Shown: piece by piece, positions 1 to 8,189 of the stretch
Numbering within the stretch: the stretch's first letter is position 1
Layout of the letters: each line of letters begins with the position of its first letter
Assembly: GCF_037996645.1 (NCBI RefSeq)
Contig: NZ_JBBMXV010000002.1
Coordinates: 310,001 to 374,000, forward strand
Source of the DNA: Halalkalicoccus tibetensis
GTDB lineage: Archaea > Halobacteriota > Halobacteria > Halobacteriales > Halalkalicoccaceae
Direction of reading: 5' to 3'
DNA length: 64,000 nt
Notes under the pieces: generated by a model
Databases searched by the model: none
Told to the model about the DNA's origin: nothing
The model's input: the letters and a program-made list of their open reading frames with translations, nothing else
Translations under genes and position numbers: made by a program

Positions 1-1164
1 TACATCGCGAGCGGGGTCGTCGAGGGGCGGACCTTCGGGCTGACCGAGTCGATGATCATCGGGATCGTCCTCTCGCTGGTAGGGTTCGTCAGCAGCCTCG
101 GCCAGCCGTTCGCCGGACGCGTATCGGATCGGACGGGCCGACGCAAGTCCTATATCCTGCTGGGCCTGGGCGGACTGACGGCGGCGAACCTGCTGTACCT
201 GTTCGCGGGCTCGTACGTCACGCTCGTCGCGGTGCGGGCCCTTCAGGGGATCTCGATCGCGTTCATCATCCCCTCGTCTGTCGCGCTGGTCAACGAGCTG
301 GCGGGCGCGGGCACCCGCGGGGGCAACATGGGCGTCTACAACACCTTCCGGCTGGTGGGCTTCGGCTCGGGGCCGGTCGCCGCCGGCGCGCTCGTCAACG
401 CCGGGCCCTACAGCCCCCTCGGGATCGAGCTGAGCGGGTTCGAGGCGACCTTCTATCTCGCGGCCGGGGCCGCGGCACTGGGCTTCCTGCTGGTCACGGT
501 ACTGGTCCACGACCCCGCGGAGCTCGAACGCACGGAGAGGGACCTCTCGGTCGACGTCCTCGACGGCGAGGGCGGGCTCGACCCGATCTTCACCCTCGGG
601 GTCGCCTCCTTCTTCATGGCGACGGGGATCGCGCTGTTCGCGACCCTCCAGCCCGAGGTCAACGCCCGCCTCGACCAGGGCTCGACCTGGTTCGGGGTCC
701 AGTTCGCCGCCTTCGTCATCGCGCAGGTCTTCCTCCAGGTACCGATCGGCCGGGCGACCGACCGCTGGGGGCGGCGGCCGTTCATCCTCGTCGGGCTGGT
801 GTTGCTCGTCCCCACGACGCTCGCCCAGGGGATCGTACTCGACTCGGCGGTCATGCTCGCGGTGCGGTTCCTCCAGGGGGTCGCCGGCGCGATGGTGTTC
901 GCCCCCGCGCTCGCGCTCGCGGGCGACCTCGCGACCGGCGGGGACTCGGGGACGAAGCTCTCGGTGCTGACGATGGCGTTCACCCTCGGGATCGCGATCG
1001 GCCCGCTCTCGGCGGGCTTTCTCGTCTCGCTCGGCTTCGTCGTTCCCTTCGCCGTCGGGGCGGCCCTCGCGGTCCTCGGGCTGGTCCTGGTCTACACGCA
1101 GGTCGAGGAAACGGTCGGCCGGGAGAGCCCCCGGGCGGGCTCGGGGCCCGCGGCTCAGGACTGA
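1..1164 (+). CDS. MFS transporter, 5' end outside the window
   Basis: The reading frame is open from the first base and continues upstream, so the ATG at 52 is internal; 387 residues are visible. This is a major facilitator superfamily permease of the inner membrane. The MFS motif A (G-x-x-x-D-R-x-G-R-R) appears twice: GRVSDRTGRRK near visible residue 40 and GRATDRWGRRP near residue 250, one at the loop 2-3 position of each half. About eleven hydrophobic helices are visible, so only about one N-terminal helix is missing. The substrate cannot be read from sequence. Its stop codon overlaps the convergent dehydrogenase gene by 10 nt, leaving no room for a separate terminator. Confidence 0.85.
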   Translation, partial: YIASGVVEGRTFGLTESMIIGIVLSLVGFVSSLGQPFAGRVSDRTGRRKSYILLGLGGLTAANLLYLFAGSYVTLVAVRALQGISIAFIIPSSVALVNELAGAGTRGGNMGVYNTFRLVGFGSGPVAAGALVNAGPYSPLGIELSGFEATFYLAAGAAALGFLLVTVLVHDPAELERTERDLSVDVLDGEGGLDPIFTLGVASFFMATGIALFATLQPEVNARLDQGSTWFGVQFAAFVIAQVFLQVPIGRATDRWGRRPFILVGLVLLVPTTLAQGIVLDSAVMLAVRFLQGVAGAMVFAPALALAGDLATGGDSGTKLSVLTMAFTLGIAIGPLSAGFLVSLGFVVPFAVGAALAVLGLVLVYTQVEETVGRESPRAGSGPAAQD

Positions 1165-2111
1165 ACGGGGTTGGTCGGCTCCCCGCCCGCCAGCACCGAG
1201 AGGACGTCCCGGGTGACCGTCTCGCGTAGATCCGCGATCGACTCCTCGGAGTACCACGCGACGTGGGGCGTCAGGACCACCTCCTCCAGATCGAACAGCG
1301 GCGACTCCTCCGGGGGCTCCTCGGGTAGGACGTCGAGGCCGGCACCCGCGATCTCGTCGTCCTCGATCGCCGCGGCGAGCGCCCCGACGTCGACGAGTCC
1401 GCCCCGGGCGGTGTTCACGAGCACCGCGTCCTCGCGCATGGTCTCGAACGCCCCGGCGTCGAGCAGCTCGCGGGTCTCCTCGGTCAGCGGCGCGTGGACC
1501 GAGACGATCCTCGCCCTCGCGAGCAGCCCCTCCAACCCGACCTTCTCGACGCCGGCCCCCGCGAGCTCCTCCTCCGAGCGATAGGGGTCGTACGCGAGGT
1601 ACTCGAAGCCGAAGCCGGACGCCTTCTCGGCGAGGCGTTCGGGGATCGAACCGAAACCGACGAAGCCGACCGTCGCGCCCTGGAGGCGATTGATCGGCTT
1701 GCCGGCCGTCCAATCCCACTCGCCGTTCTTCACTCTCCCGTCGAACCGGGCGGTCTCGCGCACGCTCGAAAGGGTCAGCGCGAGGGCGTGTTCGGCGACC
1801 TCGTCCTGGCAGTAGTCGGGAACGTTCACGACGGGGACGCCGTGATCCGAGGCCGCATCGAGGTCGACGCTGTCGACGCCGATGCCGTAGCGACCCACCG
1901 CGGCGAGGTCGAGCGCCTCGAAGACCTCGCGGGTGATCGGTGCGTACTGGACGAGCAGGGCGTCGGCGCCGACCTCGCGGGCGGCTTCGATCACCTCCTC
2001 GGACGATTCGGCGTCCGCGCTCTCGAGCTCGACGCCCGCCTCCCTGGCGAGCTCGTGCTCGATCCCGAGGTCCGGGAAGTCGGCGTCGGTGACGAGAACC
2101 GTCGAGCTCAT
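1155..2111 (-). CDS. D-2-hydroxyacid dehydrogenase (CtBP/SerA-like)
   Basis: 318-residue NAD-dependent D-isomer-specific 2-hydroxyacid dehydrogenase, reducing 2-oxoacids in the cytoplasm. The Rossmann motif G152-F-G-S-I-P157 (GxGxxP form) is present, followed by the NAD-ribose aspartate in YDPYRSEEE (about 175). The catalytic triad is Arg236 (NTARGG), Glu265 (LPEEPPEES) and His283 (TPHVAWYS). It lacks the ACT domain of full SerA. A close paralogue with the same PEEPPE(E/D)SPL and H-x-x-W-Y-S-E-S signatures lies at 8190. The gene follows the crotonase gene with a 4-nt ATGA overlap, so the two are translationally coupled. The substrate is unknown. Confidence 0.85.
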   Translation of the reverse strand: MSSTVLVTDADFPDLGIEHELAREAGVELESADAESSEEVIEAAREVGADALLVQYAPITREVFEALDLAAVGRYGIGVDSVDLDAASDHGVPVVNVPDYCQDEVAEHALALTLSSVRETARFDGRVKNGEWDWTAGKPINRLQGATVGFVGFGSIPERLAEKASGFGFEYLAYDPYRSEEELAGAGVEKVGLEGLLARARIVSVHAPLTEETRELLDAGAFETMREDAVLVNTARGGLVDVGALAAAIEDDEIAGAGLDVLPEEPPEESPLFDLEEVVLTPHVAWYSEESIADLRETVTRDVLSVLAGGEPTNPVQS

Positions 2112-2872
2112 TCGAACTCGGGGTCGCGGTTCTCGACGAACGCTTCCATACCCTCGTGCTGGTCCTCGGTGCCAAAGAGCCCGCTCCAGAGGCGCTTTTC
2201 GTAGGCCAGCCCCGCCGACTGGTGGCTCTCGTGGACCTGGTTGAGCGCTTCCTTCGCGGCCGCGAGCGCGAAGCGGGGCTTCTCGGCCATCCGGGCGGCC
2301 ATCTCCCCGACGACGGAGTCGAGCTCCTCCGGGGGGACGACCTCGCCGACGAGGCCGATCTCGGCGGCGGCCTCCGCGTCGAGGCGCTCGCCGAGGAAGA
2401 CCATCCTCCTGGCCGCCGCGTCGCCGACCAGCCGCGAGAGGCGCTGGGTCCCGCCCCAGCCGGGAACGATCCCGAGGTCGATCTCGGTCTGGCCGAGCAC
2501 CGCGTTCTCGCTGGCGACCCGGAGGTCGCAGGCCAGCGCGAGCTCACAGCCCCCGCCGAAGGCGTAGCCGTTTATCGCGGCGATCACCGGGGCCGAATGG
2601 GTCTCGATCCGGTCGCAGATCCGGTGACCGAGCTCGGCGTACTCCATGGCCTCGGAAACCGAGAGCTCCTTCATGTAGCCGATGTCGGCGCCGGCGACGA
2701 AGGCGTCCTCGCCGGCGCCCGTCAGGACGACCGCGCGGGCGTCCTCGGTCTCCTCGATGAGCTCCTCGAGCACCCGCAAGGTGTTCGTGTTGAGCGCGTT
2801 GAGGCTGTCGGGCCGATCGACCGTGATCGTGGCGACGCCGCCCTCTCGGGTGATCGTGGCGTTCTCCGTCAT
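2108..2872 (-). CDS. enoyl-CoA hydratase/isomerase family protein (crotonase)
   Basis: 254-residue crotonase-fold protein, normal family length, acting on acyl-CoA thioesters in beta-oxidation or branched-chain/aromatic degradation. The oxyanion-hole segments AGADIGYM (60-67) and GYAFGGGCE (102-110) are clear. Both general acid/base glutamates of true hydratases are present, Glu110 and Glu130 (EIDLGIVPGWGG). It is the first gene of a two-gene operon with the downstream 2-hydroxyacid dehydrogenase (ATGA overlap). That pairing suggests a hydroxyacyl or hydroxyacid catabolic step but does not define the substrate. It is divergent from the gene at 2959. Confidence 0.85.
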   Translation of the reverse strand: MTENATITREGGVATITVDRPDSLNALNTNTLRVLEELIEETEDARAVVLTGAGEDAFVAGADIGYMKELSVSEAMEYAELGHRICDRIETHSAPVIAAINGYAFGGGCELALACDLRVASENAVLGQTEIDLGIVPGWGGTQRLSRLVGDAAARRMVFLGERLDAEAAAEIGLVGEVVPPEELDSVVGEMAARMAEKPRFALAAAKEALNQVHESHQSAGLAYEKRLWSGLFGTEDQHEGMEAFVENRDPEFE

Positions 2873-2958
2873 GGCGTGGACGACGATCCCCGGCGTCCTA
2901 AGCGTTCGGCCGGCCGAGAACGAATAAATAACGTATCACCTCCCCGTAGCGTCGGGCG

Positions 2959-3450
2959 ATGACCCTCTCGGAGGAGGCCAGGGAGCGCCTCGCGGACGTC
3001 GTCTCGCACCAGCCGACCAAGAACGCCGAACTACAGGAGCGGTGGGGGATGGAGAGCGGCAGCGAGGTCCACCAGTACCTCGAAAACGAGCTCTCGGAGT
3101 ACTACTACCGCGACGAGGACAGCCTCATCCGCGCGACGCCCGACGCCGCCGACCTCGTCGACGTCGACCCCGGGATCGAGGGGGGCGAGGACGGCACCGT
3201 CATCCGGGTGCCCGAGCTTCAGGGGCAGGTCTTCGAGGTGCTCGCGGGTCCCGAGGAGCGCTCCCAGAGCGTGGTCTCGGTGCTCCAGGACCTCCGGGCG
3301 GAGTTCGACATCGACCCCGAGGTCGGCGACGTGCGCTCGGCGCTCCAGAGCCTGAAACGCAAAGGGGTGGTCGAGGTCGAGTACCGTGCCGTTCCGACCT
3401 TCCGGAAGGTCGCGCCCCGCGAGGACGTCACCGTCGAGACCCAGGAGTAG
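2959..3450 (+). CDS. DUF5797-type haloarchaeal protein with winged-helix features
   Basis: 163-residue acidic, soluble protein that I match from memory to the haloarchaeal DUF5797 family. The N-terminus looks like a small helical HTH (residues 5-45, ending in a YLENELSEYYYRDED segment). The C-terminal half (about 85-150) resembles a second winged helix, ending in LKRKGVVEVEYRAVPTFRKV. This is compatible with a DNA-binding or adaptor role, but no target is known. A TATA-like AATAAATAACG segment at 2923-2933 lies about 30 nt upstream of the ATG, consistent with a leaderless transcript. The 3' end overlaps the convergent gene by 23 nt. Confidence 0.7.
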   Translation: MTLSEEARERLADVVSHQPTKNAELQERWGMESGSEVHQYLENELSEYYYRDEDSLIRATPDAADLVDVDPGIEGGEDGTVIRVPELQGQVFEVLAGPEERSQSVVSVLQDLRAEFDIDPEVGDVRSALQSLKRKGVVEVEYRAVPTFRKVAPREDVTVETQE

Positions 3451-4495
3451 CTCCCGCCTCCGAGCGCGCCCGGGCGCGCTCCCGGCGGCGTTCGAGCAGC
3501 TCTCTGATACCCTTCCCGGGCCCGCCCTCGATCGGCCATCCCTTCGTCCGCCAGGCGGGCGGCTCGGGCGCGAACTCGGGACAGGAACCCGAGCACTCGG
3601 CGGCGGTCTGCTCCCGGTCCTTCGCCCCGCAGTGGGGCACGAGGGCCCCCGAATCGATCCGGCCCTCGAAATGCCGGCAGTCGGGACGCATCGTGTCGAC
3701 GTAGGAGCGCCAGCCTCGCTCGTAGGCGCGCTCGGCGATCGCGAGGCGCTTTTCGGCCTTCCAGTTGGGCGAGACGTACTCGAAGCGCGCGGCCGAGCGG
3801 TCGTGACCCCCTCCGGCGGGGCGTTCGGTGATCCGCGTCCCTGGCTCGTCGGGCGCGAGCCGGCGGGGGTGCCAGCGGGCGCTCGCCCCCTCGCCCGAGA
3901 CGACGAGGATCCCGACCTCGACGGGGAGGTCCTCGAGCAGGGCGGGCTCGACGCGCTCGCCCGTCGCGCGGGTCGCGACCCAGACCTCGTCGGCGAGCCC
4001 GAGCGCGACGTCGCGTTCCAGCTGATCGCCGAGCGCGCGCGCCGCGCTGGCGTCGAGGTCGGGTTTGTTCTCGATGGCGACGATCCTCAAAACCCAGTCG
4101 GGGTACTCGAATCGGCGGCGGATCTCGACCCGGTTGCTCCGCTTCCTGACGTCGAGGATCTCCCTACTATCGGCCTCGTGGATCGACTCGCGCACGTAGC
4201 GCCACGGGTAGCCCGGGTGGGGCAGCGCGTGGCGGTAGTAGGCCCACTCGGCGGGCGCGTTCCGGACGACATGGAGGAGGTCCGAGTCCAGACGCTCGCG
4301 GCCGAACGCCTCCCGGCGGGCAAGCCCTTCGGGATCGACCTCGAGGACGATCGTGTCCCAGCGCCGCCCGCGGGTCCCGAGTTGGCGCGAGACGATCGCG
4401 GGAACGGGGTCGCTCTCGGGGGGCCAGTTCCGTTCGGCCCACCGACAGACCCGGAGCTCGAAGCCGAACTCGTGGTCGATCCGCTCGCGCGTCAT
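3428..4495 (-). CDS. DUF5787 protein, possible PD-(D/E)XK nuclease fold with cysteine cluster
   Basis: 355 residues, matched from memory to haloarchaeal DUF5787, function unassigned. A conserved-looking core has Asp47 (RRWDTIVLEVD) and an E-x-K at Glu142/Lys144 (RIVAIENKPDLDA) on a predicted beta-strand, followed by a helix with D161. This layout resembles PD-(D/E)XK nucleases. The cysteines are C17 near the N-terminus, then C273, C289, C301 and C305 near the C-terminus. That distribution is like the Fe-S staple of Cas4/AddB-type nucleases. Both points are inference from motif spacing. The C-terminal 40 residues are Arg-rich and probably disordered. Confidence 0.65.
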   Translation of the reverse strand: MTRERIDHEFGFELRVCRWAERNWPPESDPVPAIVSRQLGTRGRRWDTIVLEVDPEGLARREAFGRERLDSDLLHVVRNAPAEWAYYRHALPHPGYPWRYVRESIHEADSREILDVRKRSNRVEIRRRFEYPDWVLRIVAIENKPDLDASAARALGDQLERDVALGLADEVWVATRATGERVEPALLEDLPVEVGILVVSGEGASARWHPRRLAPDEPGTRITERPAGGGHDRSAARFEYVSPNWKAEKRLAIAERAYERGWRSYVDTMRPDCRHFEGRIDSGALVPHCGAKDREQTAAECSGSCPEFAPEPPAWRTKGWPIEGGPGKGIRELLERRRERARARSEAGATPGSRR

Positions 4496-4542
4496 ACGAC
4501 GAGAGCTCCGTCCGCGACCGGCCTAAGTCGTTCGAACCGGGA

Positions 4543-5112
4543 CTACCCGTCACGGTCGAGGTCTGCGTCGGCGTCCCCATCCGGACCGTCGATATCGAAG
4601 TCGGTCCCGTCGACGTCCCGGTCGATGCCGTCGTGGTCACGATCCGGGCCATCGTGGTCTCGATCGATCCCATCGCCGTCGCTGTCCCGATCGGGGCCGT
4701 CGTGGTCGCGGTCCGGACCGTCCGCATCGAAATCGTCCCCATCACTGTCCCGATCGACGCCGTCGTGGTCCGCGTCAGCGCCGTCGGCGTCGGCATCCGA
4801 ACCGTCCGCGTCGCGATCGCTACCGTTCCCCGGGCTCCGGGACCGGACCCCGCTCTCGGGCCGTTCGGTCTCGTCGGGATCCTCGCCGACGTCGCGCCCG
4901 GTCGCGTAGAGGATCACGGGCGGGAGGACGTAGGCGGCGATCGCCAGCCACGCGAACGCGGGGTCGATGAACAGCAGCAGGCCGAAGGCCGTCAGCGCCG
5001 CCGTCGCCGCCGCGTGGATCGCCGTAGTCGTGTATCGGCGGTAGTACGCCCAGAAGCCGCGGGCTCGTTCCGTGATCGCGGACGTCGGTCCGGGGTCGGT
5101 GCGGGCGGTCAT
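4543..5112 (-). CDS. membrane-anchored protein with D-x-D-x-D-G repeat tail
   Basis: 189 residues in two very different halves. Residues 1-80 contain a basic, Tyr-rich start (WAYYRRYTTT) and two hydrophobic helices (about 32-52 and 54-72). From residue 95 to the end the protein is an almost uninterrupted run of D-R-D-x-D-G-x-D and D-x-D-x-D-G units, about 15 of them. Each resembles an EF-hand or thrombospondin type 3 calcium loop. The tail would be extremely acidic and could bind divalent cations or tether the surface. The repeat DNA is a degenerate tandem array, so copy number may vary between strains. No family recognised. Confidence 0.75.
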   Translation of the reverse strand: MTARTDPGPTSAITERARGFWAYYRRYTTTAIHAAATAALTAFGLLLFIDPAFAWLAIAAYVLPPVILYATGRDVGEDPDETERPESGVRSRSPGNGSDRDADGSDADADGADADHDGVDRDSDGDDFDADGPDRDHDGPDRDSDGDGIDRDHDGPDRDHDGIDRDVDGTDFDIDGPDGDADADLDRDG

Positions 5113-5249
5113 CGGACCGCCCGCCGGGCAGGTGTCATACGGACCCTACGGCGCCCGCACGTTTCAGTGTCCGTCCCGCGAGCCGGGGGCTGGTCGGGGC
5201 CGGACTCCGATGCCGGGCCCGCTCGACGAGTCCGAACGACGAGCCCCGG

Positions 5250-5675
5250 TCAGTAGCCCTCCTCGTCGAGGAACTCGTGGGCGTCCTCGAGGATGTCCCG
5301 GGGGCCGTCCTGCGTGATGGTGTTGATCGCCTGTTCGTAGTCGCGCCACTGGAGGTCGCGATGCTCGGTCGAGAGCTCGGCCGAGGCCTCGAAGGACTCG
5401 GCGATGAACAGGTGGACCGTCTTGTGGATCGTCTTGCCGTTCGCCTGGAAGACGTAGTCGTACTCGTCGCGGAAGCCGTCGATGAGCCGGAAATCGGCGA
5501 TGCCGGCCTCCTCTTTCACTTCGCGTATCGCGGTCTGTTGGAGCTCCTCCTCGCCCTCAACGCCGCCCTTGGGGAACTCCCAGTCCCCCGGGCGGCTCTT
5601 GAGGAGGAGGTACTCGCGCCGTCCGCGCGTATCCCGGAAGAGGATCGCGCCGGCGCTTGTCGCGTCTACCGTCAT
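5250..5675 (-). CDS. Nudix hydrolase, diadenosine tetraphosphatase type
   Basis: 141-residue cytoplasmic Nudix protein. The Nudix box G-x5-E-x7-R-E-V-x-E-E-A-G-I is complete (about 36-58, beginning GGVEGEEELQQTAIREV), and the catalytic glutamates are all present. The N-terminus TSAGAILFRD with LLLKSRPGDWEFPKGG matches bis(5'-nucleosyl)-tetraphosphatases, which clear Ap4A and related dinucleotides. The Tyr/Asp-rich C-terminus (QWRDYEQAINTIT) also fits that subfamily. It is monocistronic with flanking gaps of 137 and 183 nt. The start is the first ATG of the frame. Confidence 0.85.
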   Translation of the reverse strand: MTVDATSAGAILFRDTRGRREYLLLKSRPGDWEFPKGGVEGEEELQQTAIREVKEEAGIADFRLIDGFRDEYDYVFQANGKTIHKTVHLFIAESFEASAELSTEHRDLQWRDYEQAINTITQDGPRDILEDAHEFLDEEGY

Positions 5676-5858
5676 TGCCGTTTATACCCCGCCGACAGTT
5701 AAGAGAATATCGGAGTGGGGATATCCGGCGGCGACGTCGAGCGAGGCCGCTCAATCGGCCGGACGGCCCGTCCGGATCGGCATTTCGGCTCGGGAGCCAC
5801 GGGGGACGATTCGGACGACTTTTGATCCCCGGCGTCCACAGTAGTCGTAGATTCAGCC

Positions 5859-6185
5859 ATGACCTTCGTCACCAAACTGACGCTCCAGAGCGGGGACCGG
5901 GCGGTCCTCGACCGGGTCGTCGACGAGATCGCCGAGTTCGTCGAGCGAAAGGGCGCCGAGATGAAAGGACCACACCCGAGCCCGCCCGAGACGCTGCGGG
6001 TGCCCCAGCACAAACGAACGACGGGCGGCGACAGCTTCGGCTCGTGGTCCTACACGGTCTACACGCGCACCATCGAGATCGTCGGCCACGACTCGGTCGC
6101 GCGCCAGGTGATGGATCGCGAACGCCCCGCGGGCGTCCACCTCGGCGTCGAGGTCGAGCGGGTCCGGCAGGTCGGATCGAGTTAG
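5859..6185 (+). CDS. uS10-like ribosomal protein paralogue
   Basis: 108 residues resembling ribosomal protein uS10 and the mitochondrial uS10/mL48 family, but not in a ribosomal operon. The uS10 features visible are the N-terminal strand-helix TKLTLQSGDRAVLDRVVDEI, the central LRVPQHKRTT loop and the closing TRTIEIVG strand. Haloarchaea carry a true rps10 next to EF-1A elsewhere; this copy is a divergent paralogue and may not be ribosome-bound. It is preceded by a 183-nt gap and followed 30 nt later by the M20 amidohydrolase gene. Confidence 0.7.
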   Translation: MTFVTKLTLQSGDRAVLDRVVDEIAEFVERKGAEMKGPHPSPPETLRVPQHKRTTGGDSFGSWSYTVYTRTIEIVGHDSVARQVMDRERPAGVHLGVEVERVRQVGSS

Positions 6186-6215
6186 GTTAAGTGACCCCCG
6201 CTCGTCGGGTGGGAC

Positions 6216-7490
6216 ATGAGCGTCGACCACCTGATCGAGATCAGACGCGACCTACATCGCCACCCCGAGCCCGCGTGGCGCGAGTTCTACACCACCTGCC
6301 GCATCGTCGAGGAGATCGAACGCATCGGCGTCACCGACCTCTACGTCGGGCGCGACGCGATCGACGCCGACGAACGCATGGCCGTCCCCGACTCCTCGGA
6401 GCTCGTCGAGTGGTTCAACCAGGCCCGCGAGGCCGGCGCGAAGGAGGACGTCCTCGACCGGCTCGACGGCGGCTACACGGGCTGTGTGGCCGTCGTGGAA
6501 CGCGGCGAGGGTCCCACGATCGGGCTGCGGGTCGACATCGACGGGCTGCTCCGCGAGGAGAGCCGGGCCGACGAGCACGCGCCCGCCGCGGGGGGCTTTC
6601 GCTCCGAGAACGAGGGCGCGATGCACGCCTGCGGGCACGACGCCCACGCGACCATCGGCCTCGGCGTTCTGGAAGCGATCACGGAGAGCGACTTCCAGGG
6701 CACCCTGAAGGTGTTCTTCCAGCCCGGCGAGGAGATGATCGCGGGCGGGAAGGCGATGGCGAAGAGCCCACACCTCGCGGACGTCGAGTACCTGCTGGCG
6801 CTGCACATCGGCCTCGACCACCCGACAGGAGAGATCGTCGCCGGGATCGACGACTTCCTCGCGGTCTCGCACCTCCACGCGGAGTTCTCGGGCGAGCCCG
6901 CCCACGCGGGCGCCGAGCCCGACGCCGGCGAGAACGCCGTCCAGGCGATGGCCGCCGCGATCCAGAACCTCTACGCGATCCCCCGGCACAAGGACGGAGC
7001 GACCCGGGTCAACGCCGGGCAGGTCGGCGGCGGCACCGCCTCGAACATCGTCCCCGAGCACGCCTACATCGAGGGGGAGGTCCGCGGCCAGACCACCGAG
7101 CTGATGGAGTACATGCGCGAGCGCGCCGAGCGCGTGCTGCAGGGTGCCGCCGAGATGCACGGCTGTACGGTCGACGTCGAGACCAAGGGCGAGGCCCCCA
7201 GCGCGAGGAGCGACCAGCAGCTCGTCGACGTCGTCTCGAGCGTCGCGCGCACCCGCCCGGGCGTCGAAAGCGTCCTCGAGCGCGACTCGCTCGGCGGCAG
7301 CGAGGACGCGACCTATTTGATGAGAGAGGTTCAGAAGAACGGCGGCTACGCTACCTACGTCGGGATCGGCACCGATCACCCCGGCGGCCACCACACCGCG
7401 ACGTTCGACGTCGACGAGGCGAGCATCGGCATCGGGATCGACGTGGTGGGCCGGGCGATCGAGGAGATCGCCGCGACCCAGCCCGAATAG
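6216..7490 (+). CDS. M20D-family amidohydrolase (AbgA/IAA-amino acid hydrolase type)
   Basis: 424 residues, normal for M20D metallohydrolases that cleave N-acyl or N-aminobenzoyl amino acid amides. Visible elements are the R-V-D-I-D-G-L strand (105-111), the metal-binding M-H-A-C139-G-H141-D-A-H segment, the glutamate pair in FFQPGEE (172-173), and a late H-rich TDHPGGHHTATFDVDE segment. The middle domain with FSGEPAHAGAEPDAGENAV is the dimerisation lid. The start at 6216 gives a usual N-terminus (LIEIRRDLHRHPEPAW). It is upstream of, but not clearly linked to, the methyltransferase gene. Cytoplasmic; natural substrate unknown. Confidence 0.85.
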   Translation: MSVDHLIEIRRDLHRHPEPAWREFYTTCRIVEEIERIGVTDLYVGRDAIDADERMAVPDSSELVEWFNQAREAGAKEDVLDRLDGGYTGCVAVVERGEGPTIGLRVDIDGLLREESRADEHAPAAGGFRSENEGAMHACGHDAHATIGLGVLEAITESDFQGTLKVFFQPGEEMIAGGKAMAKSPHLADVEYLLALHIGLDHPTGEIVAGIDDFLAVSHLHAEFSGEPAHAGAEPDAGENAVQAMAAAIQNLYAIPRHKDGATRVNAGQVGGGTASNIVPEHAYIEGEVRGQTTELMEYMRERAERVLQGAAEMHGCTVDVETKGEAPSARSDQQLVDVVSSVARTRPGVESVLERDSLGGSEDATYLMREVQKNGGYATYVGIGTDHPGGHHTATFDVDEASIGIGIDVVGRAIEEIAATQPE

Positions 7491-7548
7491 GAAGCGGTAT
7501 CCGAGCCGTTCCACGCAGTATATAGTTCCCACGCACCTCCAAGCCGGT

Positions 7549-8166
7549 ATGGACCCCGACGACGTCCGCCGGGACTGGGCCGAGCGCTCGGGGCGGTTCT
7601 CGCCGGCGTACTACGCTCGAATCGGGCCAAACGAGGTGAGCGAGACCCTCGCCAGCGTGCTCGCCCACTACGTCGACGAGGGGGCGGCGATCCTCGAGGT
7701 GGGCTGTGGCTCCGGGCGCCACCTCGCGCACCTGCGCGAGCAGGGCTTCGAGAACCTCGCCGGGATCGACATCAACGACGACTCGTTCGACGTGATGGCC
7801 GAACAGTACCTGCGGCTCGCAGAAACGGGGACGTTCCACGTCGGCGCCCTCGAGGAGCTCGTCCCGGAGTTCGAGGACGGGGCGTTCGACGTCGTCTACT
7901 CGGTCGAGACCCTCCAGCACGTCCACCCGGACGACGAGTGGGTGTTCGACGAGCTCGCCCGGGTCAGCTCGGACCTCCTGATCACCGCCGAGAACGAGGG
8001 CAACGGCCCCGATCGGGGACGAACGGACGCCGCCGTGAGCTACGTCGACGACGAGTTCCCGCTCTACCATCGCGACTGGAAGCGGGTGTTCACCGACAGG
8101 GGGCTGGCCCAGCTGATCCGCGAGCCCACCTCCCGGGACACCATACGGGTGTTCCGAACGATCTGA
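7549..8166 (+). CDS. class I SAM-dependent methyltransferase
   Basis: 205-residue stand-alone Rossmann methyltransferase. Motif I is ILEVGCGSGRHLAHL (about 45-59). The motif II acidic residue is in NLAGIDINDDSF (about 69-79) and motif IV in FDVVYSVETLQHVHP (about 104-118). There is no extra targeting domain, so the substrate (small molecule, lipid or protein) cannot be inferred. A TATA-like AGTATATAG segment at 7518-7526 is centred about 27 nt before the ATG, fitting leaderless transcription. Its end lies 23 nt from the convergent dehydrogenase gene. Confidence 0.85.
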   Translation: MDPDDVRRDWAERSGRFSPAYYARIGPNEVSETLASVLAHYVDEGAAILEVGCGSGRHLAHLREQGFENLAGIDINDDSFDVMAEQYLRLAETGTFHVGALEELVPEFEDGAFDVVYSVETLQHVHPDDEWVFDELARVSSDLLITAENEGNGPDRGRTDAAVSYVDDEFPLYHRDWKRVFTDRGLAQLIREPTSRDTIRVFRTI

Positions 8167-8189
8167 TCGCCGCCGATCCGGTCCCCGAG

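Noticed and set aside
4543-4850. CRISPR-like repeat array
   Set aside because: The repetition is in coding phase (D-x-D-x-D-G), with unit lengths of about 12-24 bases and no uniform spacers.
6191-7525. Alternative + frame of 444 codons over the M20 gene
   Set aside because: Arg/Gly-rich composition; the M20 frame has all metal ligands.
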